Assembly (NCBI GenBank): GCA_003599275.1
Contig: QZJG01000016.1
Coordinates: 1 to 53,109 of the forward strand
DNA from: Nitrospiraceae bacterium
GTDB taxonomy: Bacteria; Nitrospirota; Thermodesulfovibrionia; UBA6902
Direction: 5' to 3'
DNA: 53,109 nt
Of this stretch, positions 16,340 through 24,819 are shown piece by piece. How positions within the stretch are numbered: position 1 is the stretch's first letter; the number at the start of each line of letters is the position of its first letter. A program made the translations under genes and the position numbers. Below the pieces are notes generated by a model. That model saw only the letters and a list, made by a program, of their open reading frames with translations, had not been told where the DNA came from and did not search any database.

Positions 16340-17317
16340 ATGGGAAACAATCTGCTTAAGACATCTGATACGGTCCTGTTTGTCGATGACGAGGAATACA
16401 TTCTGAATGCCATATGCAGGATATTCGACGATAACTGCATAAGGGTGCTGAAGGCAGATAATGCATCAGACGCACTCGATCTCTTCAAGAAAGAAGAGAT
16501 TGCCGTGGTCATATCGGACAATCAGATGCCCGGCATGAAAGGGATAGATTTTTTAGCGCAGGTGAAAACCATTTCACCCGATACTTTAAAAATCTTGATG
16601 ACCGCGTATGTGGATATAACTGTCGCCGTTGACGCAATAAATAAAGGAGAGGTCTTCCGCTTCATTACGAAGCCCTGGGATGATAATGCATTGATACAGA
16701 CAGTGGAGGACGCTGTTGAGCGTTACAGGATCATACAGTCCCTGAAAAAGAATGACGAGGGCACACTGCTTTCTCTTGCGCAGACTATAGAGCTGAAAGA
16801 CCCGTACACCAGGGGACATTGCGAAAGGGTCGCACAGTATTCCCTGCTGATGGGCGAAGCCATGGGTCTTTCGGAAGAAGCAGGAAGGGATTTAAGATAC
16901 GGAAGCTGGCTGCATGACTGCGGCAAGATCGGAGTGCCTGAGAGCATCCTTAACAAAAACGGCCCCCTTGACCCTGAAGAATTCGAGATCATAAAAAACC
17001 ATCCGCGCTGGGGCGCTGACGTCGTCGGCCATGCCAAACTGCCTGATACGGTAATAAAGATAATCCTCCATCACCACGAAAAATATGACGGCAGCGGCTA
17101 TCCGGCAGGACTTAAAGGGACGGACATTCCATTAGAGGCGAGGATAGTGACCGTGGCTGATGTATTCGACGCGCTGACGAGCGACAGGCCATACAGAAAA
17201 GGCTACACCAGGGAAAAGGCGGTAGGCATAATATCTTCAATGAGGAGCACCATCCTGGACGCGGGTATCGTTGATATTTTTCTGCATTTGCTTAAGGACC
17301 AAAAAGAACTCTCATAA
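16340..17317 (+). CDS. Response regulator with HD-GYP cyclic-di-GMP phosphodiesterase output
   Basis: A 325-residue two-domain protein. The N-terminal receiver (1-125) has the acidic pair in FVDDEE, the phospho-acceptor D60 in VVISDNQMPG and the conserved Lys in TKPW. The HD-GYP domain at about 140-320 carries HD at 192-193 (WLHDCGKIG), NHPRWG and HHHEKYDGSGYP, all metal and substrate motifs intact. It should hydrolyse cyclic-di-GMP under phosphorylation control. No partner kinase is adjacent. It opposes the two GGDEF proteins in the window. The start codon has no good ribosome site. Confidence 0.93.
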   Translation: MGNNLLKTSDTVLFVDDEEYILNAICRIFDDNCIRVLKADNASDALDLFKKEEIAVVISDNQMPGMKGIDFLAQVKTISPDTLKILMTAYVDITVAVDAINKGEVFRFITKPWDDNALIQTVEDAVERYRIIQSLKKNDEGTLLSLAQTIELKDPYTRGHCERVAQYSLLMGEAMGLSEEAGRDLRYGSWLHDCGKIGVPESILNKNGPLDPEEFEIIKNHPRWGADVVGHAKLPDTVIKIILHHHEKYDGSGYPAGLKGTDIPLEARIVTVADVFDALTSDRPYRKGYTREKAVGIISSMRSTILDAGIVDIFLHLLKDQKELS

Positions 17318-17407
17318 GACCCCGATTTTACCTGTTACCGCTTACATCCCTTTCGCCTTTTCGATTTTAATCTTTGTCCGTTTGATGTATACTTTTAGCC
17401 GGATATT

Positions 17408-19138
17408 ATGAGCCTGGACCTGAGCAAATGGACAAGAGACTGGGCCTTGATGAGCAGCTTCTTCAGCGCCGAAGAGATCACGGAAATATCGGAGAGGCTC
17501 AAAGGTCTGGAGGTGCGGAACATCGTGTTCTGCTCCTTCGAGAACAGATTCGCACGGAGCGGCGGATTGGCCGCGGTCACGACAAACATACTCCCCTTTC
17601 TGAAAGAGATCAATGCTGTCCCCAATGTAATTTTGATGACGCCCTTTTACTCCACTGTGGACAACGGCAAACTGAAAAGCACGGGTAAAACTTTCAAGGT
17701 CCCCTTCAACAACAAAACCGTAGAGGTTGAATTATACGAATATACATGGAATTACACAACGCCGCGCAGCGGCAGCTTAAAAGAATACTACTTGAAGGCC
17801 GACGGTTTTTTCAGGACCTCGGAGAACATAAGAGACCCTTATGTTTACAACGAATACGATAAACGTGTGAATGACGGCCTGATGATCGATAATTCGCTGT
17901 TCTTCTGCAAGGCGGCGCCCCTGGCGATGCGGGCCTTGAATATAAGCGAAGACATTGTCTTCCACCTGCAGGAATGGCAGACTTCGCTTATCGCCCTGAC
18001 TTCGAAAGAGGCGATGTTAAGCGGCACGCTGAAATCCTGCGGCACAGCGCAGACAATGCACAACTCTTACGACTCGTTTATTCCCTGGCAATCTCTGATA
18101 AGAATCAATGACGGCCCTTTAAGACAGAAAATCTCACTGTTTCCGGGCAACGGCCTGACTGCATACCAGATAGGACTTCAGTTGGTAGATGCGCCCGTCA
18201 CTACTGTGAGCGAGCATTTTGCGGTGGAATTTACATCAGACATTCTTCAGACCGATTATTTCGCCCCGCACCTTCAGAACATATTCAGGAAAAGCGGCGT
18301 ATACGGGATCAATAACGGGATGTTTATGGACCTGCCGCCGGAATTTGCCGACGCGGACAAGCTTACCGTGAACGATGCACAAAGAATCAAATTGCAGAAA
18401 AGGAAGGCCCTCCTGAAGATTTTGTCCGCATACAAACCTGCTGAGCGCTTCGGCGACCTGACATACAAAGGGCGGACAATAACCTCTCTGCCGCAAGATG
18501 TCCCGGTCATAGCAATGAGCGGACGTCTGGACCCCCTTCAGAAAGGCTATGACGTCCTGCTGAGGGCGCTTGAGAAATTTGAGGAAGATGAAATAAAGGT
18601 TGTCCTGACCCCGCTTGCCGTGCGCAAACCCGACCTTGATTACTTTTATGAAGTCGCCTGCAAATGCAGGGGCAACCTGACGGTCTTTCCCGTGAGGATG
18701 GAAAAAGGTTACGGTGAGCTGCAGAGCGGGGCCACATTCGGGATAATGCCCTCCATATATGAACCCTTTGGGGCGGCGGTGGAATACATGGCCAACGGCA
18801 CAGTAAATATAGGCCGGTCCACCGGCGGATTAATTGACCAGATCAACTCTCAATGCGGCTTCCTTTACAAGGAGGACGCCGTCTTTTACACACTTGGAAA
18901 TGTAAGTACATTTGTCGATACGGGCGATTGTGTACAGATGAGGAAAGCAAACCCCTGGGTCCAAAGCATGGCGGACAATTTATATGACGCATTGAGAAAG
19001 GCCATCCATTTATATCAGAAAGAGCCGGAGGAATATTTTAAATTAATACTCAACGGCCTGAAAAAAGCCGGCAGTTTCAACTGGGAAACAGGCGCGAAAA
19101 AATACTTTCAGGTTTATAAAAAGGCCCCCGGCTTGTAA
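17408..19138 (+). CDS. Glycogen-synthase-like glycosyltransferase (GT-B fold)
   Basis: A 576-residue GT-B enzyme resembling bacterial/archaeal glycogen synthase. The N-terminal glycine loop is FARSGGLAAV, where the usual KxGGL lysine is Arg50. HLQEWQTSLIAL, AQTMHNS and GINNGM follow, as expected in the acceptor half. The donor half has VIAMSGRLDPLQKGYDVLL and SIYEPFGAAVEYMANG, the nucleotide-sugar motif. It is about 90 residues longer than E. coli GlgA, with an N-terminal extension to residue 35. The probable role is alpha-glucan chain elongation from a nucleotide-glucose. It sits alone between two cyclic-di-GMP genes; no glgC or glgB is near. Confidence 0.85.
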   Translation: MSLDLSKWTRDWALMSSFFSAEEITEISERLKGLEVRNIVFCSFENRFARSGGLAAVTTNILPFLKEINAVPNVILMTPFYSTVDNGKLKSTGKTFKVPFNNKTVEVELYEYTWNYTTPRSGSLKEYYLKADGFFRTSENIRDPYVYNEYDKRVNDGLMIDNSLFFCKAAPLAMRALNISEDIVFHLQEWQTSLIALTSKEAMLSGTLKSCGTAQTMHNSYDSFIPWQSLIRINDGPLRQKISLFPGNGLTAYQIGLQLVDAPVTTVSEHFAVEFTSDILQTDYFAPHLQNIFRKSGVYGINNGMFMDLPPEFADADKLTVNDAQRIKLQKRKALLKILSAYKPAERFGDLTYKGRTITSLPQDVPVIAMSGRLDPLQKGYDVLLRALEKFEEDEIKVVLTPLAVRKPDLDYFYEVACKCRGNLTVFPVRMEKGYGELQSGATFGIMPSIYEPFGAAVEYMANGTVNIGRSTGGLIDQINSQCGFLYKEDAVFYTLGNVSTFVDTGDCVQMRKANPWVQSMADNLYDALRKAIHLYQKEPEEYFKLILNGLKKAGSFNWETGAKKYFQVYKKAPGL

Positions 19139-19182
19139 GAAGCGGACTTACCCCCAAAGTCTCCTGCAGACAATGTCCTCAA

Positions 19183-19210
19183 TAAAGTCGTTCCCGATAA
19201 AATCCGATAC
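19183..19210 (+). promoter_or_regulatory. Predicted sigma-28 promoter of the GGDEF gene
   Basis: TAAAGT opens the -35 element. After TAAA come 16 bases and TCCGATAC, matching six of eight in the FliA -10. The start of transcription would fall about 28 bases before the ATG at 19245. The spacer length equals that of the sites at 9100 and 30813. Confidence 0.5.
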
Positions 19211-19244
19211 GATTATTAAGGCTGGAGCTTAAGGCTGTTCAATT

Positions 19245-20072
19245 ATGAAAGTGTTTGAAGATATCTCTATTGTTCAGACCGCTGCGGGGGGCGTGATATT
19301 CCTGTGCTCAATAGTCATGGCCCTGCGGATCAAGGACCACGCTTTGAAAGGACTTTCAAGGGAATGGGTCCTGACCATCATGCTTATGGCCTCGGTGTTT
19401 CTGGTTTATTTCTTCTACCTGTTTTCCCTGCTGATCGATATGAGCTTGCCGCAGGAATTGATCACAGGCACGGTGCTGCTTACAAATGCGCTGTTTGTAT
19501 ATGTGTTTGTATCATTCGCCAAAACCGGCATTGACCGTCTCGGTAAGGAGACTGCGGCACGCAGGGAGCTGGAAGACAGGCTGAAGGCATTTTCACTAAC
19601 AGATGAGCTTACCGGCCTGTACAGCAAAAGGGCGTTTCTCACTCTCATGGAAAATCATCTGAAGATCGCAAAAAGACAGAGGACAAAGGTCCTGATGTTT
19701 TATGCCGACGTTGACGGTCTCAGGAACATAAACAATGCGCAGGGGCCCCAGGAGGGCGATATGCTCCTGACCGAAACCGCAAATCTGCTCAAGGCGACTT
19801 TCCGCAAGTCCGATATTATTGCCCGTGTCGGCGAAGATGAATTCGCGGTATTTTTAGTAGGGGCCAGGGAAGAACATGCAGGGACCATCACCGGCAATTT
19901 CCTGAATAACCTTGAATGCCATAACGTGAAAAGGCTGCAAAGATACAAACTTTCCCTTTCGTATAGCCTAATACCCTTTGATCCGGCCTTCAACGATTCG
20001 ACAGATTCCATATTGACCTGTGCGCATGAATCGATGCTCGAACAGAAAAAGCAGAAGCACGCTTTCAATTAG
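19245..20072 (+). CDS. Membrane GGDEF-domain protein with a degenerate active site
   Basis: A 275-residue protein with three likely membrane helices (about 12-28, 42-65, 70-92), a short coiled coil, and a GGDEF domain from 115. The signature is GEDEF (196-200) rather than GGDEF. The usual ND-x2-GH loop reads NNAQGPQEGD, so the Asp and His are gone. The inhibitory-site RxxD is kept (RKSD, five residues upstream). It may be a weak cyclase or a cyclic-di-GMP receptor. A sigma-28-like promoter precedes it. It converges on livK with a nine-base gap. Confidence 0.88.
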   Translation: MKVFEDISIVQTAAGGVIFLCSIVMALRIKDHALKGLSREWVLTIMLMASVFLVYFFYLFSLLIDMSLPQELITGTVLLTNALFVYVFVSFAKTGIDRLGKETAARRELEDRLKAFSLTDELTGLYSKRAFLTLMENHLKIAKRQRTKVLMFYADVDGLRNINNAQGPQEGDMLLTETANLLKATFRKSDIIARVGEDEFAVFLVGAREEHAGTITGNFLNNLECHNVKRLQRYKLSLSYSLIPFDPAFNDSTDSILTCAHESMLEQKKQKHAFN

Positions 20073-20081
20073 CGCTCTCTT

Positions 20082-21191
20082 TTACGGTTTCCAGTATTCC
20101 GTAAATTTTCCACCCTTTGTAATCCATACTACATAGGGCGCAACCGTGATATCGCCTTTTGAATCAAATTTTATGTTCCCGAGCGTCCCGGCAAATTCCA
20201 TGGAATGGAGCTTGTCCATAACGGCCTTCCCTTCTGTAACTCCCGCAGCTTCAATCGCCTTCAGCATAATGTTGGCCGCATCATAGGCGTAAGCGGAATA
20301 CGGACCCAGCTCACCGAATCTTTTAGTATACTGCACGATAAATTCCTTTGCCGTCGGGATGGTATTGGGGTCCGGGCTGAATGTGAGATATGTGCCTTCG
20401 GCAGCCTCTGCCCCTGCTATCTCGACAAATTTGGGGTCGATGACGCCGTCGCCGCTCATGAAAGGTACCGTCATTCCTATCTCGCGCGCCTGTTTTACCA
20501 TAAGCCCGCCCTCAGGATATATCCCTCCGAAATATATAAGCTCGGGGGCCTTCTCCCTTATGGAAATCAGCACCGTCTTGAAATCCTTGTCACCCTGGAC
20601 TATGCCGCCGTAGTAAACAACTTCAGCCTTGCCGCCAAGAAATTTATTGAATTCATCCGCAAGTCCCTGACCATAGGTGGTCTTGTCATGTATTACGGCC
20701 AGTTTTTTTATTTTCAATTCCCTTGTCACAAAGTCGGCAGCGACCTTGCCCTGCTGGTCGTCTCTTCCGCAAACGCGAAAAACGCCGTAATGACCCTTCT
20801 CGGTAAGCTGAGGATTTGTAGAGGCCGGGGTTATCATTGGAATGCCTGCGCGGTCATATACATCCGAAGCCGGGATTGAGCAGCTCGAATTGAAATGCCC
20901 GATCACGCCCTTTACTCCCTGTGTCACGAGTTTATTGGCGACTGAAACCGCCTGTTTAGGGTCTCTCTGGTCATCACCGATAATAAGCTCTATTTTCCTG
21001 CCTGAAACCCCGCCCTTACGGTTCCACTCTTCCACTGCGAGGGTCACGCCGTTTCTGAAATCCATCCCCATCTTCGCCTGATCGCCCGTCATCGGCCCTG
21101 CAATACCGATCTTTATAACGTCTTCGCCTTTTTTAACGCAGCCGGACAAGATAACAATTGCAAATAAAAACACCAGAAACTTTCTTATCAT
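20082..21191 (-). CDS. livK: Branched-chain amino-acid ABC transporter, substrate-binding lipoprotein
   Basis: A 369-residue type 1 periplasmic binding protein. The lipobox VILSGC marks a membrane-anchored form. Family motifs include IKIGIAGPMTGDQAKMG, GVKGVIGHFNSSCSIPAS and PMITPASTNPQLTE, the ligand-binding loops of LivJ/LivK. The ATG at 21191 is preferred because GGAGG lies five bases upstream; the ATG at 21203 has no such site. It is the last gene of livH-livM-livG-livF-livK. The amino-acid ligand is inferred from family and operon only; related proteins also bind amides or aromatic acids. Confidence 0.92.
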   Translation of the reverse strand: MIRKFLVFLFAIVILSGCVKKGEDVIKIGIAGPMTGDQAKMGMDFRNGVTLAVEEWNRKGGVSGRKIELIIGDDQRDPKQAVSVANKLVTQGVKGVIGHFNSSCSIPASDVYDRAGIPMITPASTNPQLTEKGHYGVFRVCGRDDQQGKVAADFVTRELKIKKLAVIHDKTTYGQGLADEFNKFLGGKAEVVYYGGIVQGDKDFKTVLISIREKAPELIYFGGIYPEGGLMVKQAREIGMTVPFMSGDGVIDPKFVEIAGAEAAEGTYLTFSPDPNTIPTAKEFIVQYTKRFGELGPYSAYAYDAANIMLKAIEAAGVTEGKAVMDKLHSMEFAGTLGNIKFDSKGDITVAPYVVWITKGGKFTEYWKP

Positions 21192-21256
21192 TTCTTCCTC
21201 CATGAGTTATAGCGCTCAAAAATTCTACCAGAATAAAGGACCTGCTTACAAGAAGC

Positions 21257-21799
21257 TCATTCTCCCAGATAAGCCTTCTTGATGTCCGGGTCATAAAGTT
21301 TCGGTCTTGACATGAGCGCCCTGCCGATTGCAAGCATCTGCTGCTCTCCACCGCTCAGCGTTCCGCCGGGCTGTTTCCGTCTCTCTTTAAGAACGGGGAA
21401 TAGCGAGAAGATATATTCCAATTGATTATTTTGAAAGCGAGGCAGCGCCCCGTCTCGACTTCCGACTTCCGACTCCCGACTTCTGACTTTTAAAAATGCC
21501 CCCATATCGAGATTCTCCATTACCGTGAGCTTCGGGAAAATCCTTCTGCCTTCCGGGACCTGCGACAGGCCCATTGCAACGATTTTATGCGGCGGCAGCG
21601 CGTGGACCTCTTTCCCTGCAAATGATATTCTTCCTCCTGAAGGTTTGAGGACCCCGGATATCGTCATAAGCGTGGTGCTTTTCCCTGCGCCGTTACTTCC
21701 TATGAGACAGACAATCTCTCCGCTGCCGATTTCAAGGGTCATGCCCCTGAGCGCTTCGATGCGTCCGTAAGAGGCGTGTATGTCTTCGAGTTTGAGCAA
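21257..21799 (-). CDS. livF: LivF-type ABC ATPase with an internal deletion; probably non-functional
   Basis: The frame encodes 180 residues against about 235 in LivF. Walker A (GSNGAGKST, 34-42), the Q-loop region and the signature LSGGEQQ (148-154) are normal. After GRALMSRPKL (159-168) the sequence jumps to YDPDIKKAYLGE, the normal C-terminus. About 55-65 residues are missing, including Walker B (LLLDEP), the catalytic Glu, the D-loop and the H-loop. Residues about 106-120 (SRESEVGSR) are encoded by an inserted heptamer repeat. It cannot hydrolyse ATP by itself. An assembly error is the main alternative. Confidence 0.85.
   Translation of the reverse strand: MLKLEDIHASYGRIEALRGMTLEIGSGEIVCLIGSNGAGKSTTLMTISGVLKPSGGRISFAGKEVHALPPHKIVAMGLSQVPEGRRIFPKLTVMENLDMGAFLKVRSRESEVGSRDGALPRFQNNQLEYIFSLFPVLKERRKQPGGTLSGGEQQMLAIGRALMSRPKLYDPDIKKAYLGE
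21456..21490. repeat. Five tandem heptamers (YGACTYY) inside livF
   Basis: Five consecutive 7-mers (CGACTTC, CGACTTC, CGACTCC, CGACTTC, TGACTTT) lie in the livF reading frame and encode non-family residues. The same degenerate heptamer occurs in spacers at 22652, 44573, 45252 and 47053-47237. Confidence 0.8.
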
Positions 21800-22564
21800 C
21801 TAAAAAACCTCCTCCTTCCCAAGATAGGCCTCTATCACATACGGATTGTTCTGTATCTCATTCGGTGTGCCTTCGGCAATTTTCACACCGTGGTCAAGGA
21901 CCACGATCCTGTCCGATATGCCCATGACAACCTTCATATCATGCTCGATTATTATTACCGTTTTCCCCCACTCCCTGATCCTCCTGATAAGCTCCATCAA
22001 TTCTTTCGTCTCCTGTGGGTTCATACCCGCTGCAGGTTCATCGAGCAATAACAGTTTCGGTTCAGTTGCGAGCGCCCTTGCGATTTCCAGTCTCTTCTGG
22101 TCCCCGTAAGGAAGGTTCCCGGCGAGGACGTCCGAGTAATCCTGTATGCCGGCAAATTGCAGGTACTCAAACGCCCTTGATTTAATTTCATCTTCTTCTT
22201 TGAGAAATTTTCTTGTCCCCATTATGGCCGTAAGAAGCCCCTCTTTTGAGCGCGTGTGCTGTCCGATCATTACGTTTTCAAGAACACTCATGGAGCCGAA
22301 TACCCTGATATTCTGAAACGTCCTCGCGATACCCTTTGCGGTTATTTCATACGCCCTTTTATGGGTTACGTCTTCTTCTTCGAACAATACTTTGCCTTTT
22401 GTCGGGGGAAGCACGCCCGTAAGGCAGTTGAACAATGTCGTTTTGCCCGCGCCGTTCGGCCCTATTATGCTGAGGATGGTCCCGCGCCTGACCTTAAAAC
22501 TGACTTCCTCAATCGCCTTGAGCCCGCCGAATATTTTTGTTAATGCCCTGACATCCAGAATCAT
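21800..22564 (-). CDS. livG: Branched-chain amino-acid ABC transporter ATPase LivG
   Basis: A 254-residue cytoplasmic ATPase with all motifs: Walker A GPNGAGKTT, the Q-loop at RTFQNIRVF, signature LPYGDQKRLEIARAL (the PYGDQ variant usual in LivG), Walker B LLLLDEPAAGMNP, and the H-loop His in VIIIEHDMKV. The C-terminal NPYVIEAYLG is typical. It pairs with LivF to power LivHM. Because LivF next to it lacks Walker B, LivG would be the only competent ATPase in this operon. It is separated from livF by no gap and from livM by a 100-bp repeat-containing spacer. Confidence 0.95.
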   Translation of the reverse strand: MILDVRALTKIFGGLKAIEEVSFKVRRGTILSIIGPNGAGKTTLFNCLTGVLPPTKGKVLFEEEDVTHKRAYEITAKGIARTFQNIRVFGSMSVLENVMIGQHTRSKEGLLTAIMGTRKFLKEEDEIKSRAFEYLQFAGIQDYSDVLAGNLPYGDQKRLEIARALATEPKLLLLDEPAAGMNPQETKELMELIRRIREWGKTVIIIEHDMKVVMGISDRIVVLDHGVKIAEGTPNEIQNNPYVIEAYLGKEEVF

Positions 22565-22584
22565 TGTTTATTTTTCCGGTCCCT

Positions 22585-22644
22585 GTCATGCCGTGCTTGT
22601 CCGGCATCTCTTTTAATAAAAGATTCCCGGCAAGCGGGAATGAC
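22585..22644. repeat. REP-like palindromic repeat in the livM-livG spacer
   Basis: Opposed arms GTCATGCCGTGCTTGTCCGG and ATTCCCGGCAAGCGGGAATG flank a short AT-rich centre. A second copy of the same family lies upstream of livH at 24690. It probably folds in the transcript between livM and livG. Confidence 0.65.
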
Positions 22645-22651
22645 ATCTTGG

Positions 22652-22672
22652 TAACTCATAACTCTTAACTTA
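22652..22672. repeat. Three heptamers (TAACTNA type) at the livM stop
   Basis: TAACTCA, TAACTCT and TAACTTA run directly into the livM stop codon on the opposite strand. This is the same heptamer family as at 21456. Confidence 0.6.
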
Positions 22673-23726
22673 TTTTTATCAGTCCCTGCGGCCTGAAGAT
22701 CATCATCAATACAAGACCCACGCCGAGGGCAAGCATGCGGTACAACTGGAATTCACGCAGCAGCTCCGGCAATAGCACGAGTATCAGGGAACCGAGGAGC
22801 ACGCCGGGAATGCTGCCGAGCCCGCCGAGGATAATCATGCATACGACAAACACCGATTCCATGAATGTAAAACTTTCCGGTGACACAAAGTGCATCTTGC
22901 TTGCAAACAATGCCCCCGCAAGTCCCGCCCAGAACGCGCCGAATGTCAATGCCATGAATTTGTATTTTCTCGTATTGACGCCCATAGCCTCTGCGGCCGT
23001 CTCATCTTCCCGGATTGAAAGCCACGCCCTTCCCGTCCTTGAGCGGTGGACGCGGTTCACGATAAACGCGGCAAGGAGCACAAAGCCCAAAACGAGGTAA
23101 TAAAAATACATCAGGCTGCCCACCTCAAACCCCATAATAAATGGAGAAGGGACATTCGATATGCCGTTCGGGCCCCTCGTTACGCTGTCCCAGTTATTCA
23201 GCACCAGGCGGATTATTTCTCCGAAACCCAGGGTAACGATTGCGAGGTAATCTCCCCTTAGTCTCAGCGCAGGGAATGAAAGGAGCAGGCCCGCTGCCGA
23301 AGTTATGACCAGCGTCAAAGGAAGGGCGCTCCAGAACCCGAGTCCGAAATTTGTCGTCAGCAATGCATTCGAATATGCGCCGATCCCATAGAATGCCGCA
23401 AACCCAAGATGCAAAAGACCGGTGGACCCCAGCACAACGTTCACTCCGAGAGCAAGGATGATATAAATGCCCGCAAGGACGGCAACGTCCGTGTAGTAAT
23501 CACTCAGAAAAAGAGGGAGCAGGAGAGAAAATATTATCAGAGCAATCATCAGCAATCCGGTGTTGACCGGGACTGACGGAATTTTGGTCCTGCCGTAAAT
23601 ATTCGCCAGAAGAAAATAAACTCCGTAAGAAACGAGTATCCCGCCGAAAAGATATGCTCCTCCTTTAATCCCCGTAAAAGGCATGGACAGCAGTGAGAGC
23701 CAGAACATGAAAAGGATTTTCTTCAA
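22665..23726 (-). CDS. livM: Branched-chain amino-acid ABC transporter permease LivM
   Basis: A 353-residue polytopic inner-membrane permease with about ten hydrophobic segments. Family landmarks are NVVLGSTGLLHLGFAAFYGIGAY in the first half and the ATPase-coupling loop SIREDETAAEAMGVNTRKYK, then AGLAGALFASKMHFVSPESF and ILGGLGSIPGVLLG. It starts at TTG overlapping the livH stop by four bases (TTGA), which implies translational coupling. The N-terminal ~70 residues add extra membrane helices, as in many LivM proteins. Confidence 0.93.
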   Translation of the reverse strand: MKKILFMFWLSLLSMPFTGIKGGAYLFGGILVSYGVYFLLANIYGRTKIPSVPVNTGLLMIALIIFSLLLPLFLSDYYTDVAVLAGIYIILALGVNVVLGSTGLLHLGFAAFYGIGAYSNALLTTNFGLGFWSALPLTLVITSAAGLLLSFPALRLRGDYLAIVTLGFGEIIRLVLNNWDSVTRGPNGISNVPSPFIMGFEVGSLMYFYYLVLGFVLLAAFIVNRVHRSRTGRAWLSIREDETAAEAMGVNTRKYKFMALTFGAFWAGLAGALFASKMHFVSPESFTFMESVFVVCMIILGGLGSIPGVLLGSLILVLLPELLREFQLYRMLALGVGLVLMMIFRPQGLIKIS

Positions 23727-24625
23727 GGCTTCTGTCCCTCTGATTTTCCTAACAGTCCCGTAGGTTTCACGAGGAGAATCAGGATTAAAATGATAAATGC
23801 ATACGCATCCTTATATTCGCTCGACAGGTAACTCGCCCCGAGGCTCTCTATAAGTCCGAGAACAAGACCGCCGATCATGGCCCCCGGTATGCTCCCGATG
23901 CCGCCCAATACGGCTGCTGTAAAGGCCTTTATCCCCGCCATATAACCGATCGAGTAATTCACGAGTCCGTAATACATTGCCACCATCAGTCCGGCAACGG
24001 CTGCAAGGCCTGAACCGATAATAAAGGTCACCGATATGATCCTGTCTATGTTTATGCCGAGAAGCGAGGCCATGACTTTGTCCTGCGCCACCGCCCTCAT
24101 GGCCTTGCCTGTTTTTGTCTTCATGATGAACAGGTGAAGTCCTGCCATGAGAAAAAAAGAAACAATTATGATGAATATCTGGAGCGTGGTCATAGTAACA
24201 TTGTAGAATTTAATTATCGTGACCGGGATAACATGCGGGAACACCTTGTCGGTCGCGCCCTGCGTGAGCATAACGTAGTTCTGGAGAAAAATGGACACGC
24301 CGATTGCGCTTATCAAAGGATTAAGTCTCGGCGCATTCCTCAACGGTTTGTATGCAAGCTTCTCTACAGTGAAGCCGTAAGCCGAGCAGACGATTACCGA
24401 CATGATAACAGTCAGAGACAATGAAAGGAACAGGCTGTATTGCGTAAGTCCCGAGGCAGTGAATATGCCTAAAAATATGATGCCGAGATAAGCGCCGATC
24501 ATGTAAATCTCGCCGTGGGCGAAATTTATCAGCTCAAGAATTCCGTAAACCAGCGTATACCCCAGCGCGATCAGCGCGTATACGCCCCCGACTGTCAGAC
24601 CGTTGATGATCTGCTGAAGAAACAT
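23723..24625 (-). CDS. livH: Branched-chain amino-acid ABC transporter permease LivH
   Basis: A 300-residue inner-membrane permease and first gene of the transporter operon. It has the LivH landmarks NGLTVGGVYALIALGYTLVY, ELINFAHGEIYMIGAY, the coupling loop AMRAVAQDKVMASLLGINID and AAVLGGIGSIPGAMIGGL. It forms the channel with LivM. The upstream spacer (24626-24819) carries a REP-like repeat and no clear promoter. Confidence 0.95.
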   Translation of the reverse strand: MFLQQIINGLTVGGVYALIALGYTLVYGILELINFAHGEIYMIGAYLGIIFLGIFTASGLTQYSLFLSLSLTVIMSVIVCSAYGFTVEKLAYKPLRNAPRLNPLISAIGVSIFLQNYVMLTQGATDKVFPHVIPVTIIKFYNVTMTTLQIFIIIVSFFLMAGLHLFIMKTKTGKAMRAVAQDKVMASLLGINIDRIISVTFIIGSGLAAVAGLMVAMYYGLVNYSIGYMAGIKAFTAAVLGGIGSIPGAMIGGLVLGLIESLGASYLSSEYKDAYAFIILILILLVKPTGLLGKSEGQKP

Positions 24626-24689
24626 AGCGCAGAAATTTTACCAGATTCAGAGAGGATTTAGTAATTCGGCAAGCAAATGTCTGAACTCT

Positions 24690-24763
24690 GTCATTCCGGC
24701 TTGTCCGGAATCTTTCTTTTATCCGGTAAGACAAGCCATCGATTCCCGACAAGCGGGAATGAC
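24690..24763. repeat. REP-like palindromic repeat between lipA and livH
   Basis: Arms GTCATTCCGGCTTGTCCGGA and GATTCCCGACAAGCGGGAAT face each other across a T-rich centre, as in the copy at 22585. The position just after lipA and before livH (same strand) could let it end lipA transcription. Confidence 0.65.
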
Positions 24764-24819
24764 GAACCTTTAATATTTGATTAAAGGTTTATTAGTAATT
24801 TACCGGCGAGGGCGCTATT

